The translations under genes and the position numbers were made by a program. The notes under the pieces were generated by a model. The model saw nothing but the letters and a program-made list of their open reading frames with translations, was not told the origin of the DNA and did no database searches. 64,000 nt of DNA. Origin: Tropicibacter alexandrii (GTDB taxonomy: Bacteria > Pseudomonadota > Alphaproteobacteria > Rhodobacterales > Rhodobacteraceae). This document shows positions 53,486-63,496 of this stretch, piece by piece. Numbering within the stretch: the stretch's first letter is position 1; each line of letters starts with the position of its first letter. The stretch is from assembly GCF_003667315.2 (NCBI RefSeq), contig NZ_RCTZ02000008.1, forward strand, positions 124,001 to 188,000, read 5' to 3'.

Positions 53486-53920
53486 ATGCCGGTAGATTTC
53501 GAGATTTGTCGACAATGGAATTTTGTCTGGGTCTCCTTGCGGGGCGATGTCACGGGGGCCGAGCACGTGCAAAGCTTTGTCGACTACAGCCGCCATCCCG
53601 ATTTCGACGGCGCGCAACACGTGCTGATGAACCTGCGTGATTTCGAGTTTCGCAACGTGTTCTTCAAGGAACTCATGGGCCTCGCCACCGAGTTGCAGAG
53701 CCATTACCAGATGCGCGCCGCCACTTCGCGCACCGCGATCTTTGCCCCCACTGACACGGCCTACGGCATGTCGCGCATGTTCCAGTCGATGACCGAAGGC
53801 AACACGCCGTCACGCGTCGGCGTGTTCCGGACCATGGACGAGGCGATGAGCTTCATCGACATCACCCCGACCAGCCCGGCCTCCCTCTGGGTCGAGCAGC
53901 ACCTGTCGGCGCCGCACTAG
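53486..53920 (+). CDS. 144-residue hypothetical protein, paralogue of previous gene
   Basis: Same architecture as its neighbour: FVWVSLRGDVTGAEHVQSFVDY, HVLMNLRDFEF, and the shared C-terminal block. RBS GGAGGGA. The stop TAG overlaps the glnD stop on the other strand within a CTAG. No catalytic motif seen; perhaps a regulatory partner-binding domain. Confidence 0.65.
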   Translation: MPVDFEICRQWNFVWVSLRGDVTGAEHVQSFVDYSRHPDFDGAQHVLMNLRDFEFRNVFFKELMGLATELQSHYQMRAATSRTAIFAPTDTAYGMSRMFQSMTEGNTPSRVGVFRTMDEAMSFIDITPTSPASLWVEQHLSAPH

Positions 53921-56712
53921 CCATAGGCGCGTTCTGCGCCCTCTTCGATGGCCGCCCGCAGCTTTCGTTCGATCAGGTCGCGCTTGGGCTGGCTGTGAAG
54001 CTTCAGCCCGAACATGTCCTTGACATAGAAGGTGTCGACCACCTGCTCGCCATAGGTCGCGATCAGCGCCGAGGCGATGTAGATGTTCAGGTTCGCCAGC
54101 GTGCGCGTCAGATCATAGAGCAGGCCGGGACGGTCGCGCGTATCCACCTCGATGATGGTGAAGATTTCCGAACCGTCATTGTCGAAGGTGATATGCGTCG
54201 GGACCTTGAACGCCTTTTCGCGTTTCTTCAGCTTGTCCTTGGGCCGGATCGCATCGCGGGTCACGACCTCGCCGCGCAGGGTCTTCAGGATCATGTCCTT
54301 CAGGCGCGGAATGCGCGTTTTTTCATAGGGATGGCCGTCCTGATCCTGCAACCAAAAGGCCGCCGTGGCATAGCCGTCCTTGGTGGTGAAGGTGCGCGCA
54401 TCGACAACGTTGGCACCGACCAGCGCCAGTGCCCCGGCCAGACGCGAGAAGATGCCAGGATGGTCCTGCAAGGCAAAGCAGACGCGGGTGGCGTCGCGGT
54501 CCTCGTCGGGGTGGATGTCGATCTTGATCTCGTCATCCTTGATGTCGCGCAGCAGCCTCGCAAAGATCACATGCGCGGTGACATGCAGGCCCTGCCAATA
54601 GGGGGGGTAATGGCGCGTCGTCTCGCGGCGCAGGTCGCCGCCCTCCCAGTCGGACAGCGTTTCGCGCAGCAGTTTGCGCGCCTCGGTGCCACGGTTCTCG
54701 CGGTTGAGATCTTCCATCCCGCCTTCCAGCGCGCGCCGGGTCTGGCGGTAGAGCGCGCGCAACAGCGCCGCTTTCCAGTTGTTCCAGACGCTGGGGCCAA
54801 CGCCGCGAATGTCGCAGACCGTCAGCACGCAGAGCAGGTCGAGCCGTTCGCGGGTCTGCACCGCCTTGGCAAAGTCGCGCACGGTGCGCGGGTCGGCAAT
54901 GTCGCGTTTCTGCGCCATGTCCGACATCAGCAGGTGATAGCGGACCAGCCATTCGGCGGTCTCGGCCTCTTTCTTGTTCAGACCCAAACGCGGGGCGACG
55001 GCGCGGGTGATCCGCGCCCCAAGGATCGAGTGATCCTCGTCCCGGCCCTTGCCGATATCGTGCAGCAGCAGGGCGACATACAGGATACGGCGGTTCACCC
55101 CTTCCTTGAGGATGGTCGAGGCGACGGGCAGTTCCTCGGTCAGGTTGCCATGCTCGATCTCGGACAGGTGCCAGATGCACTGGATGGTGTGCTCGTCCAC
55201 CGTGTAGCTGTGATACATGTTGAACTGCATCATCGCCACGATGGGTTCGAATTCCGGGATGAAGGTGCCAAGGAAGCCCAGCTCGTTCATGCGCGTCAAC
55301 GCGCGCGCCGGGTTGCCGTGTTTCAGCAGCAGGTCGAGGAACAGCTTTGACGCCTCGGGGTTCTCGCGGAACTCCTTGTCGATCAGGTGCAGGTTGGCCT
55401 TGACCAGCCGCATCGCCTCGGGATGGATCAGCAGGCCGGTGCGCAGACCCTCTTCATACAGTCGCAACAGGTTCAGCTTGTCCGACAGAAAGGCCGCGTC
55501 ATCGGCGATGGCAAGACGCCCGTGGATGACCTTGTAACCGTCCTTGACCTTGGGTTGCCGCTTGAAGATGCGTTCCAGCAGGGGCGCGCCCTTGGTGTGG
55601 TCGGCTTCCAGCGAGGTCAACAGGATGCGGGTCAGGTCGCCAACGGATGTGGCATGGTGGAAATAGGCCTGCATGAACCACTCGACGCCGCGCCGCCCCG
55701 AGCGGTCATTGTAGCCCATGCGGCTCGCCACATCGACCTGCATGTCGAAGGTCAGCTGCTCGACGGCGCGCCCGGCCACCAAGTGCATGTGGCACCGCAC
55801 GGCCCAAAGAAAGCGTTCCGCCTGAACGAAGGTCTCGTATTCGTCCGGCAGAAAGACACCCTTGCCCACCAGTTCCGACACGTCGTCGGTGTGGTGCACA
55901 TAGCGGATGATCCAGAACAGCGATTGCAGGTCGCGCAGGCCGCCCTTGCCTTCCTTGACGTTGGGCTCGACCATGTAGCGCTGGCCCTGCTTTTCGTGGC
56001 GGGAGTCGCGTTCTTCCAGCTTGGCCTCGACGAATTCGCGCTCGGTGCCCTTGAACAGGTCCTTCCACAGCGCCCTGTCGAGGTCTTCGGCCAGCTTTTC
56101 GTCGCCGGTGAGGTGGCGGCATTCCAGCATCGCCGTGCGGATCGTGAAATCCTCGCCGCCGAGGCGGACGCAATCCCGGATCGTCCGCGAGGAATGGCCG
56201 ACCTTCAGCTTGAGGTCCCAGAGCATGTAAAGCATCGATTCAATGACGCTTTCGGCCCATGGGGTGATCTTGTAGGGGGTCAGGAACAGCAGGTCGACAT
56301 CGGAATAGGGCGCCATCTCGCCCCGGCCATAGCCGCCCACGGCCAGCACCGACAGCCGCTCGGCCTCGGTCGGGTTGGCAAGCCGGTGAAGATGCTGCGT
56401 CGCCAGTTCGAAGGCCAGCAGGACGATGCAATCGGTCAGGTAGGTGTAGGATCGCGTGGTGCGGCGCGAGCCGAAGGGCTCGGCGGCAAAGGCCGTCGCG
56501 ATGACCTCGCGCCCGGCATCGCGCGCCCGGCCAAGAATGCCGACCGCCAGCTTGCGGATTTCGGATTCCGCCGCGCCAGCGGTCAGGGCGGCGAAAAGCT
56601 CCGCCCTGATGCCGTCGATGTCAAAGATATCCGCCGCCGGGGCGATCAGCTCCGACTTGTCGGTTTCCGGCTCAGAAGCCCGTGCCGGAGAGGCTGCTGG
56701 GGGCAGGGTCAA
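53917..56712 (-). CDS. glnD: [Protein-PII] uridylyltransferase/uridylyl-removing enzyme
   Basis: A 931-residue bifunctional nitrogen sensor that modifies PII. Nucleotidyltransferase motif GGYGRGEMAPYSDVDLL (126-142), HD phosphohydrolase domain with LLLHDIGKGRDEDHS, and two C-terminal ACT domains (HPGIFSRLAGALALVGANV; RPGLLYDLTRTLANLNIYI). The start is TTG at 56712 inside the LpoA-like gene, a 41-base overlap. No ATG or GTG fits before the conserved region. Confidence 0.96.
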   Translation of the reverse strand: MTLPPAASPARASEPETDKSELIAPAADIFDIDGIRAELFAALTAGAAESEIRKLAVGILGRARDAGREVIATAFAAEPFGSRRTTRSYTYLTDCIVLLAFELATQHLHRLANPTEAERLSVLAVGGYGRGEMAPYSDVDLLFLTPYKITPWAESVIESMLYMLWDLKLKVGHSSRTIRDCVRLGGEDFTIRTAMLECRHLTGDEKLAEDLDRALWKDLFKGTEREFVEAKLEERDSRHEKQGQRYMVEPNVKEGKGGLRDLQSLFWIIRYVHHTDDVSELVGKGVFLPDEYETFVQAERFLWAVRCHMHLVAGRAVEQLTFDMQVDVASRMGYNDRSGRRGVEWFMQAYFHHATSVGDLTRILLTSLEADHTKGAPLLERIFKRQPKVKDGYKVIHGRLAIADDAAFLSDKLNLLRLYEEGLRTGLLIHPEAMRLVKANLHLIDKEFRENPEASKLFLDLLLKHGNPARALTRMNELGFLGTFIPEFEPIVAMMQFNMYHSYTVDEHTIQCIWHLSEIEHGNLTEELPVASTILKEGVNRRILYVALLLHDIGKGRDEDHSILGARITRAVAPRLGLNKKEAETAEWLVRYHLLMSDMAQKRDIADPRTVRDFAKAVQTRERLDLLCVLTVCDIRGVGPSVWNNWKAALLRALYRQTRRALEGGMEDLNRENRGTEARKLLRETLSDWEGGDLRRETTRHYPPYWQGLHVTAHVIFARLLRDIKDDEIKIDIHPDEDRDATRVCFALQDHPGIFSRLAGALALVGANVVDARTFTTKDGYATAAFWLQDQDGHPYEKTRIPRLKDMILKTLRGEVVTRDAIRPKDKLKKREKAFKVPTHITFDNDGSEIFTIIEVDTRDRPGLLYDLTRTLANLNIYIASALIATYGEQVVDTFYVKDMFGLKLHSQPKRDLIERKLRAAIEEGAERAYG

Positions 56713-57853
56713 GGATCACCATCTGGTTGTCTTTCACGGTGGCAATCGCCAGCGCGCGCTGGTTCGTGCCATTGCTCAGCAGACGGAATACACCGCCCGT
56801 GCCCGTAAAGGAAGCCGAGGTCAGGGCTTTGCCCGTCAGCGCATCGCCGCGCCCCTGCTCGGCCAGGGCCGCGATTGCCGAAACGCCGTCATAGGCAAGC
56901 CCCGCCAGCGGATGCGCGCTGGCGCCATAGGCCGAGGCATAGCGCCCGGCAAAGGCCTGCTGACGGGTGGCGTCGGGCACGGTGAACCAGATCCCGTCGG
57001 CGCCGGGCACCGAATACAGGTCGGGCCGCACGTCAAGCCGGGCCAGCGTGCCGTATTGGACGGTGCTCGGGTCGACGCCATTGGCCGGCAACTGGTTCAG
57101 CAGCATCGGCGTCGCGGCGTTCTGCGCCTCGGGCGTGAGAAAGACCAGATCCGCGTTGCCGGACTTCACCGCGTTCGAGGCGCGCTGAGCGGCGGCAGAC
57201 ACGCCCTCGACCGACAGCGCATAGCCTTCGGACCCGACGACGCGGATGCCGTTCACGGTGGCAGCCTGCTCGAACGCGATCTTGCCCACTTGGCCAGCGA
57301 CATCGTCGGAATAGACGATCACCGCGCTGGATTTGCCGGTCTTCTTGGCATGGCTCATCAGGCGCCCGGCGACGTTCGCGAACGTCTCACCAAGGATGAA
57401 GACGTTGCCCCCGGCGATCGAGGCGTTGTTGGAGAAGCCCAGCACGTTGATGCCCTCGTCGGCAACCGCAAGGCCTGCGGCGTTGACGGCCTCGGCACGC
57501 AGCGGGCCAAGGATGATCTTGGCACCCTCATCCACCGCCCGCTGGGCTTGGGCGGCGGCGGTGGCCGCGACACCGGCCGTATCGTAGATGCGCAGGTCGA
57601 TCTCGACGCCTTCGCGTTCCTGGATGGCCAGACGCGCCGCGTTTTCCAAGGCTTGGGCCACGGGGGCGACCTCGGCATCGGATTGCGGGATCAGCAGCGC
57701 CACCTGAATGGGTTTGGCCGGATCGATCCGGGGGCCGGACCCGCCTGCGCCGGTGGTCAGGGAAATCGGCTCGCAAGCCGCTATGGCAAGCAGGGCTGCT
57801 GCAACGGCAATCGGGCGCAGGGCCTTGCGCGCACGGAACGAAACGGCAAACAT
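56672..57853 (-). CDS. Penicillin-binding protein activator, LpoA-like lipoprotein
   Basis: A 393-residue lipoprotein (signal VAAALLAIAAC, Cys27) with a periplasmic-binding-protein fold of the LpoA/type I receptor class: VALLIPQSDAEVAPVAQALENAARLA, then LGPLRAEAVNAAG and VFLTPEAQNA. In gammaproteobacteria LpoA activates PBP1A. It is divergent from rsmI, the order seen in many Proteobacteria, which supports the call. The start at 57853 gives the signal peptide; the frame continues upstream without one. Confidence 0.85.
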   Translation of the reverse strand: MFAVSFRARKALRPIAVAAALLAIAACEPISLTTGAGGSGPRIDPAKPIQVALLIPQSDAEVAPVAQALENAARLAIQEREGVEIDLRIYDTAGVAATAAAQAQRAVDEGAKIILGPLRAEAVNAAGLAVADEGINVLGFSNNASIAGGNVFILGETFANVAGRLMSHAKKTGKSSAVIVYSDDVAGQVGKIAFEQAATVNGIRVVGSEGYALSVEGVSAAAQRASNAVKSGNADLVFLTPEAQNAATPMLLNQLPANGVDPSTVQYGTLARLDVRPDLYSVPGADGIWFTVPDATRQQAFAGRYASAYGASAHPLAGLAYDGVSAIAALAEQGRGDALTGKALTSASFTGTGGVFRLLSNGTNQRALAIATVKDNQMVILDPAPSSLSGTGF

Positions 57854-57937
57854 GGGTGGAACTCCCTCGTATATTCGGGCACGGCTCGGGCCGGGCGAGA
57901 TTGCGTGCGAAAATACACAAGCAGATTGAGGGGTCCA

Positions 57938-58801
57938 GTGGCGAATACCGAACAGAGCGAAATGGCGCCGGGCCTGTACCTTGTCGCCACACCGATCGGC
58001 AATGCGCGCGACATCACCTTGCGGGCGCTGGACATGCTCGCGTCGGCCGATGTGCTGGCGGCGGAGGACACGAGGACCTTGCGCCGCCTGATGGACCTGC
58101 ATGGCGTGCCGGTCGCGGATCGCCCCTTGCTGGCCTATCATGAACATAATGGCGCAAAGATGCGCCCGCGGATTTTGGCCGAGATCGCGGCGGGCAAGTC
58201 GGTGCTCTATGCCTCCGAGGCGGGCACGCCGATGATTTCTGACCCGGGGTTCGATCTGGCCCGCGCCGTGCGCGCCGAGGGCCTTGCCGTCACCACTGCG
58301 CCTGGCGTGTCGGCGGTTGTCACGGCGCTGACGCTGGCCAGCCTGCCGACGGACCGGTTCCTGTTTGCTGGATTCCTGCCGAATGCGCAGGGCGCGCGGA
58401 AAACCGCGCTGCGCGGTCTGTCCGCGGTCGAGGCGACGTTGGCGTTCTACGAATCTCCAAGGCGGGTGGGCGCGATGCTGGCGGACGCCGAAGAGGTTCT
58501 CGGCGATCGGCCTGCGGCGGTCTGTCGGGAGTTGACCAAGAGATTCGAAGAGGTGCGGCAAGGCAGCTTGTCGGACTTGGCCGACTATTATGCGGAAAAT
58601 CCGCCAAAGGGTGAAATCGTCGTCCTGATCGGCAAAGGCGATTCAGGAACCGTTAGGGAATTGGATTTAGAACAGGAGGTGAACAAGGCGCTGGAAACGA
58701 TGTCGGTTCGGGATGCGGCGGATTACGTCTCGACCCGCTTCGGCGTGAAACGGCGCCCGGTCTATCAATTGGCAATGCGGCTTTCCGGAAGGGACGAATG
58801 A
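57938..58801 (+). CDS. rsmI: 16S rRNA (cytidine-1402-2'-O)-methyltransferase
   Basis: A 287-residue SAM-dependent enzyme of the tetrapyrrole-methylase fold. Motifs: LYLVATPIGNARDITLRAL, EDTRTLRRLM, YHEHN, SEAGTPMISDPGF. The start is GTG at 57938 with GAGGGG upstream; ATG at 57962 is possible. The stop overlaps yraN (ATGA). Confidence 0.95.
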   Translation: MANTEQSEMAPGLYLVATPIGNARDITLRALDMLASADVLAAEDTRTLRRLMDLHGVPVADRPLLAYHEHNGAKMRPRILAEIAAGKSVLYASEAGTPMISDPGFDLARAVRAEGLAVTTAPGVSAVVTALTLASLPTDRFLFAGFLPNAQGARKTALRGLSAVEATLAFYESPRRVGAMLADAEEVLGDRPAAVCRELTKRFEEVRQGSLSDLADYYAENPPKGEIVVLIGKGDSGTVRELDLEQEVNKALETMSVRDAADYVSTRFGVKRRPVYQLAMRLSGRDE

Positions 58802-59169
58802 TGGCGATCAGGCGACACAGGGGACGGATGAGCCATTATGCGGGCGAGGCGGCAGAGCAGCGCATCGCGACCGATTATGAACGTCGCGGATTTGCCGTTG
58901 CGGCGCGTCGGTGGCGCGGGCAGGGCGGGGAAATCGACCTTGTGCTGCGCGATGGCGAGGGGCTGGTTTTCGTCGAGGTCAAGCAAAGCCGCGACTTTGC
59001 TTCGGCAGCGTCCCATCTTTCGGCGCGTCAGGTCATGCGCCTTCAGCACGCCGCCGAGGAATTCCTTGGGGGTGAACCGCGCGGCGCGTTGACGGACATG
59101 CGATTCGACGTGGCCTTGGTCAATGCGCGCGGCGAGTTTCAGGTGATCGAGAACGCGATCTGCGCGTGA
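58798..59169 (+). CDS. YraN-family putative endonuclease
   Basis: A 123-residue UPF0102 protein with a restriction-endonuclease-like fold: GEAAEQRIATDYERRGF, GGEIDLVLRD (metal Asp) and VFVEVKQSRD (Glu-x-Lys). Biological substrate unknown. Adjacent Met codons at 58798 and 58801. It sits between rsmI and gshB as in many Proteobacteria. Confidence 0.9.
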   Translation: MMAIRRHRGRMSHYAGEAAEQRIATDYERRGFAVAARRWRGQGGEIDLVLRDGEGLVFVEVKQSRDFASAASHLSARQVMRLQHAAEEFLGGEPRGALTDMRFDVALVNARGEFQVIENAICA

Positions 59170-59229
59170 CGCGCATTGCCCTTCCCTCGGCGTTGCGCCA
59201 CATATGGGCCAAGAGAATGGGGGACGCGG

Positions 59230-60165
59230 ATGAAGATCGCCTTTCAGATGGACCCGGTCACCGGGGTGAATATCAACGCTGACAGCAGTTTTCGCCTCGC
59301 GGAAGAGGCGCAGGCGCGCGGTCACGACCTGTTTTATTACGGGCCGGATCAACTCGCCTACGAAGAGGGGCGCATCACCGCACGCGGGCACTGGATGACC
59401 GTGCAGCGGGTCGCCGACGCGCCTGCCGTTCTGGGGGATCGCGTGCATGTGGACCTCGCGGACATGGACGTGATCTGGCTGCGTCAGGACCCGCCCTTCG
59501 ACATGCATTACATCACCACCACACATCTGCTTGACCGGTTGCAGGGGCAGGCGCTGGTGGTCAATGACCCGTTCTGGGTGCGCAACTTCCCCGAAAAGCT
59601 GCTGGTTCTGAACTTTCCCGAACTGACGCCGCCCACGACGATTGCCCGTGATCTGGAGACGATCAAGGGCTTCAAGGAAAGGCACGGCGATGTCATCCTC
59701 AAGCCGCTTTACGGAAACGGTGGCGCCGGGGTGTTCCGCCTCGATGCGAATGACCGCAACCTCTCCTCGCTGCATGAACTGTTCACCGGCTTTTCGCGTG
59801 AGCCGCTGATCGTGCAGAAATATCTGCCGGATGTCAGCAAGGGCGACAAGCGCGTGATCCTGATCGATGGCGAGCCGGTTGGCGCGATCAACCGCGTCCC
59901 GGCAAAAGGCGAGGTGCGCTCCAACATGCATGTGGGCGGGCGCCCGGAAAAGGTCGGCCTGACGGAACGTGACCGCGAAATCTGCGCTGCCATCGGGCCC
60001 ACCTTGCGCGAAAAGGGGCAGGTCTTCGTCGGGATCGACGTGATCGGTGACTACCTGACCGAAATCAACGTGACCTCGCCCACCGGCATTCAGGAACTGG
60101 AGCGTTTCGACGGCATCAACGTCGCCGCCCGGATCTGGGAGGCGATCGAGGCCAAGCTGGCATGA
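59230..60165 (+). CDS. gshB: Glutathione synthetase
   Basis: A 311-residue ATP-grasp enzyme that joins gamma-glutamylcysteine and glycine. Motifs: [75 protein letters not shown]. The start at 59230 matches the family; a short upstream extension was not used. Overlaps the next gene by four bases. Confidence 0.97.
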   Translation: MKIAFQMDPVTGVNINADSSFRLAEEAQARGHDLFYYGPDQLAYEEGRITARGHWMTVQRVADAPAVLGDRVHVDLADMDVIWLRQDPPFDMHYITTTHLLDRLQGQALVVNDPFWVRNFPEKLLVLNFPELTPPTTIARDLETIKGFKERHGDVILKPLYGNGGAGVFRLDANDRNLSSLHELFTGFSREPLIVQKYLPDVSKGDKRVILIDGEPVGAINRVPAKGEVRSNMHVGGRPEKVGLTERDREICAAIGPTLREKGQVFVGIDVIGDYLTEINVTSPTGIQELERFDGINVAARIWEAIEAKLA

Positions 60166-61061
60166 GCCGTCGCCTGCGCGCGATGAACAGGGTCTTGCGG
60201 CTTTCGGTGCCCAAGATCCTGTCTGGCGTGCAGGACGTGGCCAAGGCGCGGACCCGGTTCGAGGCCAGCGCGGCATTCTGGTTCCGGCCGGTTCCTTTCA
60301 CGCGCCACATCGTCCGGCCCGGCGGCCTTCACTGGATTTCGTCCGGGCCATCCCGGCCGGGCAAGGCGATCCTGTATTTCCACGGCGGCGGTTACATCGT
60401 CGGCAGCCCATGGACCCACGCCCCGATGCTGGCGCGCCTGTCGCGTCTCGCGGGGGTCGAGATTTGCGCTCCGGTCTACCGGCTGGCCCCCGAAACACCC
60501 TTCCCCGGCGCGTTCGAGGATGCCTGCGCCGCATGGCGACGCTTGCGCGAGTTAGGTTACGCATCGCGGGACATCGTCGTCGGGGGCGATTCTGCGGGCG
60601 GCGGATTGGCGCTGGCGCTGCTTGCGCATCTTTGCCAGACGGGCGAACCGCCTGCGGCGGCCTTTGCGCTGTCGCCTTGGACCGACTTGGCCCTGACCGG
60701 CGACAGTCTTCGCCGCAATGCGGGCACGGATGCCTTGCTGCCGGTTGCGCGCATCGCCGAACTGGCGCGTCACGCCGTCTCGGTCGAGGCGGCCCACGAC
60801 CCCCGCATCTCGCCGCTTTACGCCGAGTTCCCCGATTGCCCGCCGGTGATGCTGCACTATTCGATGACGGAAATCCTTGCGGATGACACGCTGCGCATGG
60901 CCGACCGGCTGCGCCTGTTCGGGGCCGATGTGCAGGTCGAGGCGCTGGAAGATGCGCCGCATGTCTGGCACCTGCTCGACGGGATCATCCCCGAGGCACG
61001 CGACAGCCTGCGTCGGCTGGCGCGGTTCGTGGCTCAGTCCCTCGACGACAGCAAGCGATAG
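60162..61061 (+). CDS. Alpha/beta hydrolase, hormone-sensitive-lipase type
   Basis: A 299-residue esterase: oxyanion motif [17 protein letters not shown], nucleophile [11 protein letters not shown], then Asp and His in the [13 protein letters not shown] region. Likely a carboxylesterase of unknown substrate. ATG overlaps the gshB stop. Its 3' end overlaps the convergent ComM-like gene by 28 bases. Confidence 0.9.
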   Translation: MSRRLRAMNRVLRLSVPKILSGVQDVAKARTRFEASAAFWFRPVPFTRHIVRPGGLHWISSGPSRPGKAILYFHGGGYIVGSPWTHAPMLARLSRLAGVEICAPVYRLAPETPFPGAFEDACAAWRRLRELGYASRDIVVGGDSAGGGLALALLAHLCQTGEPPAAAFALSPWTDLALTGDSLRRNAGTDALLPVARIAELARHAVSVEAAHDPRISPLYAEFPDCPPVMLHYSMTEILADDTLRMADRLRLFGADVQVEALEDAPHVWHLLDGIIPEARDSLRRLARFVAQSLDDSKR

Positions 61062-62545
61062 GACAGCGCCTCGGCGACATGTGGCTTGCGCAGCGTCTCG
61101 GCGCCGTCGAGGTCGGCGATGGTGCGGGCGACGCGCAGGATGCGGTGATAGCCGCGCGCGGTCAGGCCGAACCGGTCGGCGGCGCGCGACAGCAGGTCCT
61201 TGCTTTCCGCATCGGGGCGGGCGATTTCCTCAAGCTGGGCGCCTTCGGCATCGGCATTGGTGCGCAAGTCGGGATGCGCCTCGAAGCGACGGGCCTGCAC
61301 CTCGCGGGCAGCGGCGACCCGGGCGGCGACCACGGCCGAGCTATCCCCCGACGGGGGCAGGTCAAGGTCGGAGAAGGAGACCGGCGGCACCTCGATCCGC
61401 AGGTCAAAGCGGTCCATCAATGGACCCGAGATGCGCGACAGATAATCCTCGCCACAATTCGGTGCGCGCGAACAGGCCTGCGCCGGATCGGTCATGTAGC
61501 CGCATTTGCAAGGGTTTGCAGCGGCCAGCAGCAGGAAGCGACAGGGATAGGTGACATGGGCATTGGCCCGCGCGATCATGACCTCGCCGGTCTCGATCGG
61601 CTGGCGCAGGGTTTCCAGAACATCGCGCTGGAACTCGGGCAATTCGTCCATGAAGAGCACGCCGTTATGGGCGAGGCTGACCTCGCCGGGCTTGGCCCCG
61701 CGCCCGCCACCGATGATCGAGGCGCGCGAGGCGGTGTGATGCGTGTCGCGAAACGGACGGTCGCGCGAGATGCCGCCCTCTTTGAGGATGCCCGCGATGG
61801 AATGGATCATCGAGGTTTCCAGCGCCTCGATGGGCGTCAGCGGCGGCAGGATCCCCGGCAAGCGGCGGGCCAGCATGGATTTGCCAGCGCCGGGGGTGCC
61901 GATCATGATCATGTGGTGGCGTCCGGCGGCGGCGATTTCCAGCACGCGCTTGGCCCGTTCCTGACCCTTGACGTCACGCAGGTCGCGATGCGTCGTCTCG
62001 GCCTGCACGGTTCCGGCGGTGGCAGGGGCGATGACGTTCTGACCGGAAAAATGTTGCACGATTTCAATGAGGTTGCCCGCGCCCAAGACGCGGCACGCCT
62101 CGACCCAGGCGGCCTCCGGCGAGGAGGCGCGGGGGCACAGCAGGTCGCGGTCCTCGTTCGCGGCGGTCATGGCCGCAGGCAGGGCGCCGGTGACGGCGAC
62201 CAAGGCGCCGTCCAGCGACAGTTCGCCCAGCGACACGGTCTGCGCGATGGCATCCTTGGGTAGGATCTCCAGCGCGGCCAGCAGGCCGAGCGCGATGGGC
62301 AAGTCGAAATGCGACCCTTCTTTCGGCAGGTCGGCCGGCGACAGATTGATGGTGATCCGCTTCGACGGAAGCGCGATCGACAGCGAGGCGAGCGCGGCGC
62401 GGACCCGGTCGCGCGCCTCGGACACGGCCTTGTCGGGCAGCCCGACGATGGAAAAGGCAGGCAGGCCCGGCGTGACGGCGCATTGCACCTCGACCGTGCG
62501 GGCCTCGACCCCTTCGAAGGCAACGGTGTAGGCAACGGCAACCAT
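61034..62545 (-). CDS. YifB/ComM-family Mg-chelatase-like AAA+ ATPase
   Basis: A 503-residue protein. N-terminal Lon-protease-like fold (EARTVEVQCAVTPGLPAFSIVGLPD), then AAA+ ATPase: Walker A GTPGAGKSMLARRL, Walker B LFMDELPEF, and a Cys-rich insert NPCKCGYMTDPAQAC. In naturally transformable bacteria ComM is a branch-migration helicase in DNA uptake recombination. Confidence 0.93.
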   Translation of the reverse strand: MVAVAYTVAFEGVEARTVEVQCAVTPGLPAFSIVGLPDKAVSEARDRVRAALASLSIALPSKRITINLSPADLPKEGSHFDLPIALGLLAALEILPKDAIAQTVSLGELSLDGALVAVTGALPAAMTAANEDRDLLCPRASSPEAAWVEACRVLGAGNLIEIVQHFSGQNVIAPATAGTVQAETTHRDLRDVKGQERAKRVLEIAAAGRHHMIMIGTPGAGKSMLARRLPGILPPLTPIEALETSMIHSIAGILKEGGISRDRPFRDTHHTASRASIIGGGRGAKPGEVSLAHNGVLFMDELPEFQRDVLETLRQPIETGEVMIARANAHVTYPCRFLLLAAANPCKCGYMTDPAQACSRAPNCGEDYLSRISGPLMDRFDLRIEVPPVSFSDLDLPPSGDSSAVVAARVAAAREVQARRFEAHPDLRTNADAEGAQLEEIARPDAESKDLLSRAADRFGLTARGYHRILRVARTIADLDGAETLRKPHVAEALSYRLLSSRD

Positions 62546-62620
62546 GGGAACCTCGGATGAAGTGACCGAGGCAGGATTGGCCCGCCATGGTTACCGGCAG
62601 GTTAACGCCTTCGCGGTTTC

Positions 62621-63496
62621 TTAACCTTTTCCGCCAGTCTGCATCAGATCGACAAAGGCGGGCCAGGCTTCGGGATCGGCGACCGTCTTGTCGCGGCAAA
62701 AAGCGTTGCAGAACCCGTAGATCGTTCCGTCCAGTTCCATAAGATGCGTCACCGGCTCGCCGGAATAGGGGCAGGTGGCGTTGACCGGTGTGCCGGTCTC
62801 GCCCGGGCGGGCGTCACGCGGGCGCGGACCGGGCCAGTCGCGGGTGGGATAGGGCTTGGCGTAGCGTTGCAGGGTTTCACCACAGGCGAACCCCATGGCG
62901 CGAAACCGCCGGAACGCGCCGTCGTCGAGATGGCGGTCGACATAGGCTTGTGCCGTGTCCCCAACCGGCAGGCCGTAACCGGCGATCCGCGCCGCCACGG
63001 GCGCGAAAAAGGCATCGGCCACGGAATACGTCCCCGCCAGCCAAGGCCCGCCAGAGCGCGACAGCGCATGGGACCAGAGCATCTCGACCCGGTCGAGATC
63101 GGCGCGCAAGGCATCGCTGACCGGCACCTCCCCATAGGCGGTGCGCGTGTTCATCGGGCAATCGCTGCGCAGGGTGGCGAAACCGGAATGCATTTCGGCG
63201 GCGAGGCTGCGAGCCATCGCGCGCAGGCCCGGATCGCTCGGCCACAGCCCGGCCTCGGGGTGGCGGTCGGCCAGTTCCTCGGCGATGGCAAGGCTGTCCC
63301 AGATCACGCCATCCTCGGTCACGAAGGTCGGCACGGTGCGCGCCGGGGCATGCGGGGCCAGCGCCGACCAAGCGGCATCGGTGCTGAAATCGATCCGGTG
63401 GATGTCGGTTTCGATCCCGAAGCGCCGAAACAAGAGCCAGCCGCGCAGGGACCAGCTGGAATAGCTGTAATCACCGATGAAAAGCTTGTAGGACAT
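62621..63496 (-). CDS. Glutathione S-transferase fold protein with YHS-like Cys tail
   Basis: A 291-residue protein. Residues 1-~225 form a GST: N-terminal thioredoxin-like domain (YKLFIGDYSYSSWSLRGWLLFRRFG, VPTFVTEDGVIWDSLAIAEEL) and a helical domain (GGPWLAGTYSVADAFFAPVAARI). The last ~45 residues carry CPYSGEPVTH and FCNAFCRDK followed by ADPEAW, resembling a YHS/TRASH metal-binding module in which one Cys is Ser. The GST likely uses its SYSSWS serine with glutathione. Confidence 0.85.
   Translation of the reverse strand: MSYKLFIGDYSYSSWSLRGWLLFRRFGIETDIHRIDFSTDAAWSALAPHAPARTVPTFVTEDGVIWDSLAIAEELADRHPEAGLWPSDPGLRAMARSLAAEMHSGFATLRSDCPMNTRTAYGEVPVSDALRADLDRVEMLWSHALSRSGGPWLAGTYSVADAFFAPVAARIAGYGLPVGDTAQAYVDRHLDDGAFRRFRAMGFACGETLQRYAKPYPTRDWPGPRPRDARPGETGTPVNATCPYSGEPVTHLMELDGTIYGFCNAFCRDKTVADPEAWPAFVDLMQTGGKG

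Noticed and set aside
57854-58561. N-terminal extension of the LpoA-like gene
   Set aside because: The frame stays open upstream but runs antisense through rsmI; the Met at 57853 begins a proper lipoprotein signal.
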